Shown piece by piece: positions 21,110 through 27,424 of a stretch of DNA of 47,249 nucleotides. The stretch is taken from NCBI GenBank assembly GCA_002746645.1, contig PDPU01000006.1, positions 1-47,249 of the forward strand. Reading direction: 5' to 3'. The stretch's first letter is position 1. The number at the start of each line of letters is the position of its first letter. The stretch is from Gammaproteobacteria bacterium (GTDB taxonomy: Bacteria > Pseudomonadota > Gammaproteobacteria > Granulosicoccales > Granulosicoccaceae). The position numbers and the translations under genes are program-made. The notes under the pieces were generated by a model. It was given only the letters and a program-made list of their open reading frames with translations. It had not been told where the DNA came from and did no database searches.

Positions 21110-21685
21110 TCAGCGGACGGTATCGAGAAGCGTCAGCATGCCGCCTTCGATGCGATAGACCGGCACCTCGAGATTGCGGGAGACACTCTGCCCGGCGAAT
21201 ACCCGTCCGGCAGCGTCATAGCGGGTGCCGCTGCAACTGTCGGTGAACTCGCCGCCCGCCTGCCAGACAAGCGGACAACCCATCTCGCCGCCGACACCGA
21301 AGCCAACGAACCACCCCGGCTCGCGTGAGCGCCACGGCGAGTCGGCCCAGGCCGGTTGATGCGAGCGTGCCCCCTCGGGGTCTGCCAGCAAGGCAGATTC
21401 GATGACCGGCAGAGTCGCAATCTCGGCATCACTGCGGTGCAGCACGACCACCGCCTGACCGTTCCAGTCGACCAGTTGCGCCTCACCCGGGTCGATGCCC
21501 TCGAGCGAGAGTGTCATGGCCTGGCGAGCAGGCAGGTCCTTGTGACCACCGAAGACGAAGGCCAGCAGTACCCAGGCGACGGCAATTCCCGCAACCAGCA
21601 GCATGAGCTTGATCGCGACGCGAAGGTTGCGGATGCGCGCCTCGTTGCGCGCACGGGTTCCGTTCAAGCGTGTCGGCTCTGCCAC
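21110..21685 (-). CDS. Rieske-fold membrane protein lacking the 2Fe-2S ligands
   Basis: A 191-residue protein with one membrane helix (about residues 27-46) and a C-terminal domain that follows the iron-sulfur subunit of cytochrome bc1: DWNGQAVVVLHRSDAEIATL before the cluster region, then GWFVGFGVGGEMGCPLVW and FTDSCSGTRYDAAGRVFAG, then NLEVPVYRIEGG. Box 1 (normally CTHLGC) reads GGEMGC and box 2 (normally CPCHG) reads DSCSG. So all four cluster ligands are replaced while the two disulfide cysteines (137 and 151) and the YD..GR motif remain. The call is by motif alignment in my head. No other bc1 gene is adjacent. It is divergent from rsmJ with at most about 20 bases between. Confidence 0.72.
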   Translation of the reverse strand: MAEPTRLNGTRARNEARIRNLRVAIKLMLLVAGIAVAWVLLAFVFGGHKDLPARQAMTLSLEGIDPGEAQLVDWNGQAVVVLHRSDAEIATLPVIESALLADPEGARSHQPAWADSPWRSREPGWFVGFGVGGEMGCPLVWQAGGEFTDSCSGTRYDAAGRVFAGQSVSRNLEVPVYRIEGGMLTLLDTVR

Positions 21686-21706
21686 AATTCACCCGTGGAT
21701 ACGACG

Positions 21707-22408
21707 ATGACACTCGAGCGGCTGACCATCGATGGTCAGGAGCAACTGGCGCTGGTGGCCGGCAGGCAGCGGCTGTCGGTCGATTTCGCCCGCGCGGTGG
21801 CCCCGCAGAGCCTCAGGCGCCAGCTCGGGCGCCTGCCGCGTATTCTCGACGGTACCGCCGGGCTGGGTGCCGATGCCTGGTTCATGGCGGCGCTGGGCGC
21901 GGAGGTGCTGATGGTCGAACGCCACCCGCTGCTGCACGCCCTGCTCGCGGATGCGCTCGAACGCGCCTGTGCCGACACCGGCGACGAGTCCAGCCGCGCC
22001 ATTGCCAGCCGCATCGAGCTTCGGCCGGGTGACGTGACCGACTCGCCCGGACTGGCAGCGCTGGCGGCGCGGGAAGCCATCGACGTGATTCATCTCGACC
22101 CCATGTACCCGAGCATGCGCCGGCGTGGCGCCAGCGCCAAGGGCATGCAGTTTCTGCACGCCCTGCTCGGTGACGTGCCGCCAGCGGGCGACAGCGAGAC
22201 ACTTTTCGCCGCGGCCTTTGCCAGTGCGGTGCGGCGCATCGTGATCAAGCGCCCTCGGGTGGCCACGGTGCCCGAGATCACGCAGGGCCACTGGCAGTAC
22301 AACCCGATTGCCAGTGGTGGCACGCGCCTCGACGTGTTCGTGAATCCGGGCGCGCTCAGTCACGAAAGTTCTGGAACTGCAGCGGCAGCCCGAGTTCGGC
22401 TTCCCTGA
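21707..22408 (+). CDS. rsmJ: 16S rRNA (guanine1516-N2)-methyltransferase RsmJ
   Basis: Methylates G1516 of 16S rRNA using SAM. Seen: LSVDFARAV, the SAM-binding ILDGTAGLGADAWFMAALGAEVLMVER, IDVIHLDPMYP and VIKRPRVA, all typical. An ATG at 21707 and a GTG four codons earlier (21695) are both possible starts. Its 3' end overlaps the end of the convergent yajQ by 53 bases. Confidence 0.93.
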   Translation: MTLERLTIDGQEQLALVAGRQRLSVDFARAVAPQSLRRQLGRLPRILDGTAGLGADAWFMAALGAEVLMVERHPLLHALLADALERACADTGDESSRAIASRIELRPGDVTDSPGLAALAAREAIDVIHLDPMYPSMRRRGASAKGMQFLHALLGDVPPAGDSETLFAAAFASAVRRIVIKRPRVATVPEITQGHWQYNPIASGGTRLDVFVNPGALSHESSGTAAAARVRLP

Positions 22409-22838
22409 GCACACGCATGGCAGCTTGCAGATCATCCCGCTTCTTGCCCGTGACGCGCAGCTGCTCGCCCTGGATCTGACCCTGCACCTTGAGTTTCGAT
22501 GCCTTGATGGCGGCAACGGCCTTTCTGGCGGTGTCCTTGTCGATGCCCCGGCGCACCTTCATGACCTGCCGCACGCCCTTGCCGCTCGTTTCCACCTTGC
22601 CGGCATCGAGGCTCTCGATGTCGATCCGGCGCGACGTCAGCTTCTGGTAGATGATCGGGTGCATCTGCTGAATCTGGAAATCGCTGTCGGCCGTGAGCAC
22701 GATGGCGCCATCACTCTGCTCGATGCCGGCCGACGTGCCCTTGAAGTCGTAACGGTTGTCGATTTCGCGCCGGGCCTGATCCACGGCGTTGGTGAGTTCG
22801 TGCTGGTCGACCTCGGACACGACGTCGAAGCTGGGCAT
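22356..22838 (-). CDS. yajQ: YajQ family nucleotide-binding protein
   Basis: A 160-residue protein beginning MPSFDVVSEVDQHELTNAVDQ, with NRYDFKGT and the ending LQAAMRVLREAELGLPLQFQNFRD, all typical of YajQ (UPF0234). Members bind nucleotides or RNA, and a Xanthomonas member was reported to bind cyclic-di-GMP. The end overlaps the convergent rsmJ. It is the last housekeeping gene before the secretion-related region. Confidence 0.95.
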   Translation of the reverse strand: MPSFDVVSEVDQHELTNAVDQARREIDNRYDFKGTSAGIEQSDGAIVLTADSDFQIQQMHPIIYQKLTSRRIDIESLDAGKVETSGKGVRQVMKVRRGIDKDTARKAVAAIKASKLKVQGQIQGEQLRVTGKKRDDLQAAMRVLREAELGLPLQFQNFRD

Positions 22839-22983
22839 CTCGATACTCCTGAAAAGGGACAGAAGGCGTATCGTGCCATGGAAAACGCTGTTGGCACTAC
22901 TCTTTGTTCTACCCGGCGATCAGGAATCTGCCCGATCAGGCTTCCGGAGACGGAAAAGCCATTCATCATGCCCCCGCCAGATT

Positions 22984-24519
22984 CTACATATCCAACTGCC
23001 CACCGATCTTCACGTCCTTGGTACCTTCTTGTATCAGTGCCTTGAACTGGATTGGCATATCGGCAGCGCCGGAAACGGCATCTTCCCCCACTTTCACGTT
23101 GGTAACCCGGGCCAGCACATTTTCGACTTTGCCATTTTCCATGGCTTCACGTATTTTAACCATCTCCTCTTTGGATATTTGCGAGCTTTTCTCCAGATCA
23201 TTCAGATGATTTTCCACCCATTCCTTCGACATCTGCTTTCCATGACTCGTCCTTTTCAAACTTCCTGACGCCTTGCTGTTTCTCGTTGACTTGACTTCAA
23301 CGAAAATATATTTCCCGTCCTTTTCATAGATGCCGTCAATTCCGTGCCGGCCATTGATCATCTTCGCTGCTTCTTCGCCGCTCATATCACCTGGAACCGT
23401 ACCTGACCCCTTTACTGGTTTCCAACCCATTTCTTCCAGATGCGCGGTTACTCGTGCCTGACCCTTGGCACCAACGACTACGTTATATTTATTTTTTCCG
23501 GAATTATCAGCACCATTGGGCTCATCGGCACCATTGGGCTCATCGGTATCCTTGATATTCTTGGTATTCGGCGAACCGGGGTCTTGCGCCCCTTTCGAAG
23601 ACCCCACATTTGACTTTAGATTTGGATTGGCCGCATTGTCAATATCTCCGGCAAAATCGCCGATCTTCGCTCGTATTTGCTTCAAGGAATCGGCAGCGCC
23701 CGCCGGCAGCCCATCCATCACGTTCTTCGGAATGGCATCGATGCCTGATGCGATCTTGCGCAGAACAGGATCGACCAGTTTCCTGAAATCGGCATTGCGA
23801 GCCGCCATCTCAACAGCATTCGCGACCGTTTTGCCCCATTTGCCCAGCTTGCCGAGCTTCGCAAGATCACCGACGTAGGGAATCATGGCCGCGGCGGAGA
23901 TTCCTGCGCCTGCCCAGTCGCCTCGATACAGTGAAATCCCCGCGCTAGCCCCGTCAGTAAGGGGTGTGGGGTCAGCCATTCCTACAAGATCAAGGCCCAT
24001 CTGCCCCAAGTCGAGATACGTTTCCTTTTCCTTTTCACTCAGACCTTCGGGAACGTCGGATTTCTCTGCTGCCTGTGCCTTGACATGCTCTTGGAATTCT
24101 GCTTGCGTGGAGGTGTCCGCGTGCGCCTCGATCGCTTCGGCGAGTTGGGACCCCTTCTCCGAACCAAAGGCATTGAACAACCGCGCAAGCTCCTTTCCAT
24201 GAAGCGACTTGGCGAACATCTTGTCAACGTCGGCCTGTTCATCCTTACTCAGGCTGGAAAGCGCATGGCCCCACTTCACCAGCGTTTCGTCGGGGAGACG
24301 GGAAACGACCTCGTTTCGATCTTTTGCGCTGAGTGTTTCGAAACGTTGATTTACAGAACGAGTATCCCCTTCGCTGACATCCGATCCTTTCCCGCTTCCC
24401 TCGAGGCGGGATTTCGCATGTGAAACCACGGAGTTCACACGCTCTTCAGAATTGCCTCCCTGGCTTTCCGTCACGCCAGGACCGCTCTTGGAATGAATGA
24501 CTTGAATTGGACTCAGCAT
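22984..24519 (-). CDS. Polymorphic-toxin-like protein with C-terminal PD-(D/E)XK nuclease domain; candidate T3SS effector
   Basis: A 511-residue protein. The N-terminus (1-60) is polar, Ser/Gly-rich and resembles the 77-residue product of 27098-27331. Residues about 60-165 are helical with LHGKELARLFNAFGSEKGSQLAEAI. A pre-toxin segment at about 182-222 reads MADPTPLTDGASAGISLYRGDW then MIPYVGDLAK, as found before toxin domains in many polymorphic toxins. A linker with DEPNGA twice follows. The C-terminal domain (about 350-511) has HGIDGIYEKDGKYIFVEVKST, fitting the Asp and Glu-x-Lys of PD-(D/E)XK nucleases (D395, E408, K410), then KQMSKEW. The ATG at 24519 has GAGGGAG six bases upstream. No Sec signal is seen. 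A conserved site lies 70 bases upstream. Export by the adjacent T3SS is inferred from context. Confidence 0.75.
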   Translation of the reverse strand: MLSPIQVIHSKSGPGVTESQGGNSEERVNSVVSHAKSRLEGSGKGSDVSEGDTRSVNQRFETLSAKDRNEVVSRLPDETLVKWGHALSSLSKDEQADVDKMFAKSLHGKELARLFNAFGSEKGSQLAEAIEAHADTSTQAEFQEHVKAQAAEKSDVPEGLSEKEKETYLDLGQMGLDLVGMADPTPLTDGASAGISLYRGDWAGAGISAAAMIPYVGDLAKLGKLGKWGKTVANAVEMAARNADFRKLVDPVLRKIASGIDAIPKNVMDGLPAGAADSLKQIRAKIGDFAGDIDNAANPNLKSNVGSSKGAQDPGSPNTKNIKDTDEPNGADEPNGADNSGKNKYNVVVGAKGQARVTAHLEEMGWKPVKGSGTVPGDMSGEEAAKMINGRHGIDGIYEKDGKYIFVEVKSTRNSKASGSLKRTSHGKQMSKEWVENHLNDLEKSSQISKEEMVKIREAMENGKVENVLARVTNVKVGEDAVSGAADMPIQFKALIQEGTKDVKIGGQLDM

Positions 24520-24552
24520 GATCGCTCCCTCTTGGTCATCTAGCAACCGAGG

Positions 24553-24599
24553 ACACTATCAAAAGTGATTTCCGATGGATATACGTATTTACACGTATA
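24553..24599 (-). promoter_or_regulatory. Operator-promoter of the toxin gene (site 1)
   Basis: An inverted repeat, TATACGT, six bases, ACGTATA, spans 24580-24599. Thirty-five bases from its centre towards the gene is TAGTGT (24553-24558), a plausible -10 element, placing the repeat near -42 as for a class II activator. The toxin ATG is 70.5 bases from the centre. Site 2 (27365-27411) has the same core, the same TAGTGTCC and identical spacings. Confidence 0.65.
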
Positions 24600-24786
24600 C
24601 TGCATCGTTCGCAAGCTGGCTCCATGGGCTCTGCGCCGACCTCGTCATCGACGCCGGCATTCGATGAAACCCCGTTCCGATCGGGCCCAGTCATCGTTTG
24701 ATTGCACAATCAGGTCGGAGATCAAGGCAGTGAGATCTGTTCCGGCCGCCTATCCTGAGCGTTGTCGGCACCACCGCATCGTGCAG

Positions 24787-24840
24787 TCAGTTGATGACTA
24801 TCCATCCACCTTTCTCGGCAATGAGTACCAATGGCTTACA
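24787..24840 (-). pseudogene. Decayed copy of the 3' end of sctC
   Basis: The minus strand reads LVLIAEKGGWIVIN and a stop (24787-24789), matching the SctC C-terminus SIADESGWMVIN. In DNA, 28 of 35 bases agree between 24790-24824 and 27428-27462. The frame upstream is not continuous with any gene. The rest of 24600-24851 shows no gene I can support. Confidence 0.6.
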
Positions 24841-24851
24841 GGCCAAGATAG

Positions 24852-25317
24852 TCAGCAGAACTGCACAGCTCGCTGTCGATAATAGTCAGCGATGCCCGGC
24901 ACGGACTCCAGCACGGGAACCGGCAACTTGTCGACACCTGCCTCCGCCGCGAAAACACGGCAGACAAACCCGCAGGCATAACTTGCAATATCCAGCGCCG
25001 CGGAAGCCTTCTCATCATCCTTGACCTGTTCGTAATGATTGTTGAAGTCCTTCTCCATCGCGGGATCGTCCAGAAACCGCAGCAACTCCGGCAGTTGTTG
25101 ATGATTTCCCGACTGGACGTCCTCGGCAAGACCCCAGATATGCCTCGACCTCGGCCTTGACGTCGTCAGGTACATTCTCCGGCGCCCTCAATTGACTCCA
25201 GGCGCTGGATGCCTTGCCGATCAGGAACGCCGCCTGTTCCCTTTCGGACATTCGCTCGAATCTGTCCCACCCTTTATTCAGCGAGTCGCCGCCCAAATGA
25301 ATGACGATTGATGACAT
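24852..25317 (-). pseudogene. Candidate immunity gene for the nuclease toxin, interrupted by a one-base frameshift
   Basis: The first frame starts with ATG at 25317 after AGAGG and gives MSSIVIHLGGDSLNKGWDRF, FLIGKASSAWSQL and DDVKAEVEAYLG. Removing one G from the run GGGG at about 25137-25140 continues into LAEDVQSGNHQQLPELLRFLDD, KASAALDIASYACGFVCRVFAAEAGV and VPVLESVPGIADYYRQRAVQFC. The corrected product of about 154 residues is all helical and acidic, and its C-terminal half resembles Imm6/DUF416-type immunity proteins from memory. It lies directly upstream of the toxin gene on the same strand. A homopolymer sequencing error, programmed slippage and true inactivation are all possible. A T3SS chaperone is an alternative role. 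Confidence 0.55.
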
Positions 25318-25538
25318 GTCAGACCTCTTACCAGTGGCGACTCCTCCGTTGATGGCCTCGAAGGTCAGCAACAGGCCGATGCCGCTGCGCCAAGCCGCGG
25401 CCGCGAACGCAGCGGAATCGACTTTACTTTCGGAGCAGTGCCGGTTGAAGGTAGAAAACATCCATCAAGCGGCATGCTGCTTTCGTGTCACGGCGCGAAC
25501 AGTGCTGTCGCGTCAGATCTGATCGGCCGGGACAGCAT

Positions 25539-25565
25539 GATGGGTGACATCCGTGAACACCCATC
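25539..25565. other. Perfect 8-bp stem-loop
   Basis: GATGGGTG (25539-25546) pairs with CACCCATC (25558-25565) around 11 bases, just after the end of the repeat lipoprotein gene (25584, minus strand). No T tract follows, so it may be a weak terminator or an mRNA 3' end structure. The surrounding 25318-25583 shows no supported gene. Confidence 0.3.
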
Positions 25566-25583
25566 AGAGCTCGTACTCAATGC

Positions 25584-27047
25584 CTACTGGCCGCCGCGAG
25601 CGGCGCCGTAGAGCGGCAGGTCGGGATGATCATGAAGGGCCGTCCAGTCAACTTCCAGGACGCTCTCGCCTGCGCCGTTCTGCAGTGTGGCCGAGGCCGT
25701 GGACGGAACGCCGTTGTCTGCCTTGAGAAGGACAGTACTGCCATCCTCCGCCGTGACGCGGAGCTCACCCGTGAAGTACGCGCCTTCCTCCGCGGCGTTG
25801 CTGACATCTTCGGCGGAATAGCCCGGTATCTCGATGTTGGTTGACGATGCAAAGGGTTGCAGTGTTTCCACGGTGAACTTTGCCCCATCCGTCATCTGAC
25901 CCTGCAGGGTGAAACTGCCGCTTGACTCCACCATGCCCTGATAGGCGTAGGTGGTATTTGTGGTCGCACTGCCGATGTTCGCGGTTTCGGTACCTTCGGT
26001 TGTCACCGACAGACTGAAGTCATCGAGCGACAGATAGGTGCCGTTGGCGTTGTTGCCATCCGAGAAGACGCCCCCGTACGAGAGCTTGCGTTTCGCTTCC
26101 TCGATCGTCAGATTCTCGAAGGCATCCTGATAGACACCGGTGGGATTCTGTCTGTTGGAATAGCTACCGTCATAGACTCGTCCATTCTGCTCACACGAAA
26201 CGAAGCTGGCCTGAAGATACGAGCAGCTGCCCGTGCTGCCGCCTTCCGGGTAGGCATACATCTGCAATGACGCCGTGCCGCCGTTGTCACACTGCAATTC
26301 CTGCACGGCGGATTCACTCTCATGTGGCTGATCGGTGACTGGTGTGTCGCAATTGAAACTGATTTCGGAAGGCACTTGATAGGCGACTTCAGACCAGGCA
26401 GGGAAATCAGTGTCAGACGGCCCCATGAAATCGGCATCCAGCACGCTGAAGGCAGCAGTAAGCACGCGCAACACGTTGTCCTCGGTAAGAGTGCTGCCCG
26501 CATTTCCACCTGCGGTATCCCCACCAGAGGTATCGCCACCGGTTGTGGCGTCTCCACCGGTTGCAGTGTCTCCACCGGTTGTGGCGTCTCCACCGGTTGC
26601 GGTGTCTCCACCGGTTGCGGTGTCTCCACCGGTTGCGGTGTCTCCACCGGTTGCGGTGTCTCCACCGGTTGCAGTATCCCCACCGGTTGCGGTGTCCCCA
26701 CCGGTTGCGGTGTCTCCACCGGTTGCGGTGTCTCCACCGGTTGCGGTGTCTCCACCGGTTGTGGTGTCTCCACCGGTTGTGACGCCTCCACCAGTTGTGA
26801 CGCCTCCACCGGTTGCGGTGTCTCCACCACCGGTTGTGGTGTCTCCACCGGCTGGGACCGGGATGCCTCCACTGGTTGTGGTGTCTCCACTTGTAGTATT
26901 TCCACCCGTGGTGTCTTCACCCGTGGCCTCTGTGTCGCTGCTGCAAGCCGACAGCGCCAGCGCTACGGCCAGCACGCTCGTTTTCATCAGCAGGGAGCCC
27001 GAGGTGACCGGGCTTGAGGTTTCAGGAATCTTGAATCTGCGTTTCAT
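25584..27047 (-). CDS. Lipoprotein with a tandem-repeat stalk (GGDTAT repeats)
   Basis: A 487-residue protein. The ATG at 27047 has GGAG nine bases upstream. After a basic n-region, MKTSVLAVALALSACSSD carries a lipobox (LSAC). Residues about 45-175 are a Gly/Thr/Asp-rich stalk made mostly of GGDTAT hexapeptides. The remaining 310 residues are a Ser/Thr-rich, probably beta-rich domain with four to five cysteines (FNCDTPV, LQCDNGG, GSCSYL, FVSCEQNG) and no match I recognise. A surface-exposed, repeat-variable outer-membrane lipoprotein is inferred. It follows the 77-residue gene by about 50 bases and probably shares its site-2 promoter, linking it to the secretion genes. Confidence 0.85.
   Translation of the reverse strand: MKRRFKIPETSSPVTSGSLLMKTSVLAVALALSACSSDTEATGEDTTGGNTTSGDTTTSGGIPVPAGGDTTTGGGDTATGGGVTTGGGVTTGGDTTTGGDTATGGDTATGGDTATGGDTATGGDTATGGDTATGGDTATGGDTATGGDTATGGDATTGGDTATGGDATTGGDTSGGDTAGGNAGSTLTEDNVLRVLTAAFSVLDADFMGPSDTDFPAWSEVAYQVPSEISFNCDTPVTDQPHESESAVQELQCDNGGTASLQMYAYPEGGSTGSCSYLQASFVSCEQNGRVYDGSYSNRQNPTGVYQDAFENLTIEEAKRKLSYGGVFSDGNNANGTYLSLDDFSLSVTTEGTETANIGSATTNTTYAYQGMVESSGSFTLQGQMTDGAKFTVETLQPFASSTNIEIPGYSAEDVSNAAEEGAYFTGELRVTAEDGSTVLLKADNGVPSTASATLQNGAGESVLEVDWTALHDHPDLPLYGAARGGQ
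26536..26853. repeat. 18-bp tandem repeat array, about 18 copies
   Basis: CCACCGGTT recurs every 18 bases from 26536 to 26752 without a break in phase, then more degenerately to 26853, where one unit carries three extra bases. Each unit encodes one GGDTAT-type hexapeptide. The period is a multiple of three, so copy-number change would alter stalk length without shifting frame. Confidence 0.95.
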
Positions 27048-27097
27048 GATCGGTACATCTCCGTTTTTGCCAGAACGTATTGCGGATTGCATTCAGG

Positions 27098-27331
27098 TTA
27101 GTTTTGAACAGGAAATACGTTTGTAAATGAAACGTTGAAGACTGATCCCGATCCACTATCTTCGTTTTGTTCTCTTTCAACAACAACCCGAAGACCTCCG
27201 CTGCCGACATCCCCGATGGCAAGGTCTTCCTTGATCCGGGAGCTCCCATGCGCAAATGCATTGTTCACCCTGTCTGCCGACGATTCTCGGGCAGGGCTGC
27301 CTGATGAGATGTTCTGAACTGAAGTTGTCAT
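27098..27331 (-). CDS. Small protein sharing the N-terminus of the nuclease toxin
   Basis: A 77-residue polar product, MTTSVQNISSGSPARESSADRVNNAFAHGSSRIKEDL and so on, with no signal peptide or membrane helix. SADRVNNAFAHGSSRI aligns with SEERVNSVVSHAKSRL of the nuclease toxin at a similar distance from the start. Its start codon is 70.5 bases from the centre of site 2, the same spacing as for the toxin. No strong ribosome-binding site is seen (GGAG lies 18 bases upstream), which lowers confidence. It could be a small secreted protein, a pilot peptide, or the surviving N-terminus of a lost effector. The repeat lipoprotein gene follows. Confidence 0.55.
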   Translation of the reverse strand: MTTSVQNISSGSPARESSADRVNNAFAHGSSRIKEDLAIGDVGSGGLRVVVEREQNEDSGSGSVFNVSFTNVFPVQN

Positions 27332-27364
27332 GACCGGATCGGGATTGCATCTCCAACTGGCCGG

Positions 27365-27411
27365 ACACTAACAAGTTCGATCAACAAAGAAAATACGTAT
27401 TTACACGTACA
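27365..27411 (-). promoter_or_regulatory. Operator-promoter upstream of the 77-residue gene (site 2)
   Basis: On the minus strand the core ACGTGTAAATACGTAT is identical over 16 bases to site 1. It lies directly after the sctC stop codon. TAGTGTCC (27363-27370) follows at the same distance as at site 1, with 30 bases between the end of the core and the end of this element in both. The identity ends outside these elements, so selection rather than very recent copying may preserve them. Confidence 0.65.
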
Positions 27412-27424
27412 ACGCACCGCGTAT

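Noticed and set aside
24600..24786. A gene between the toxin and the candidate immunity gene
   Set aside because: No frame has a start, ribosome-binding site and consistent codon use; only the short sctC-tail copy beyond 24787 is recognisable.
26536..26853. CRISPR-like array
   Set aside because: Units are contiguous 18-mers without spacers and are in-frame coding repeats; no cas gene is nearby.
26322..27126. Two long plus-strand frames over the repeat array (Cys/Gly-rich and Val/Pro-rich)
   Set aside because: They exist only because the 18-bp unit has no stop in any frame; the minus frame has the ribosome-binding site, lipobox and a non-repeat domain.
27090..27130. A fourth operator (AAATACGTTTGTAAAT) before the repeat lipoprotein gene
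   Set aside because: It lies about 70 bases from the start at 27047, like sites 1 and 2, but matches the core poorly, lacks TAGTGTCC and overlaps the end of the 77-residue gene.
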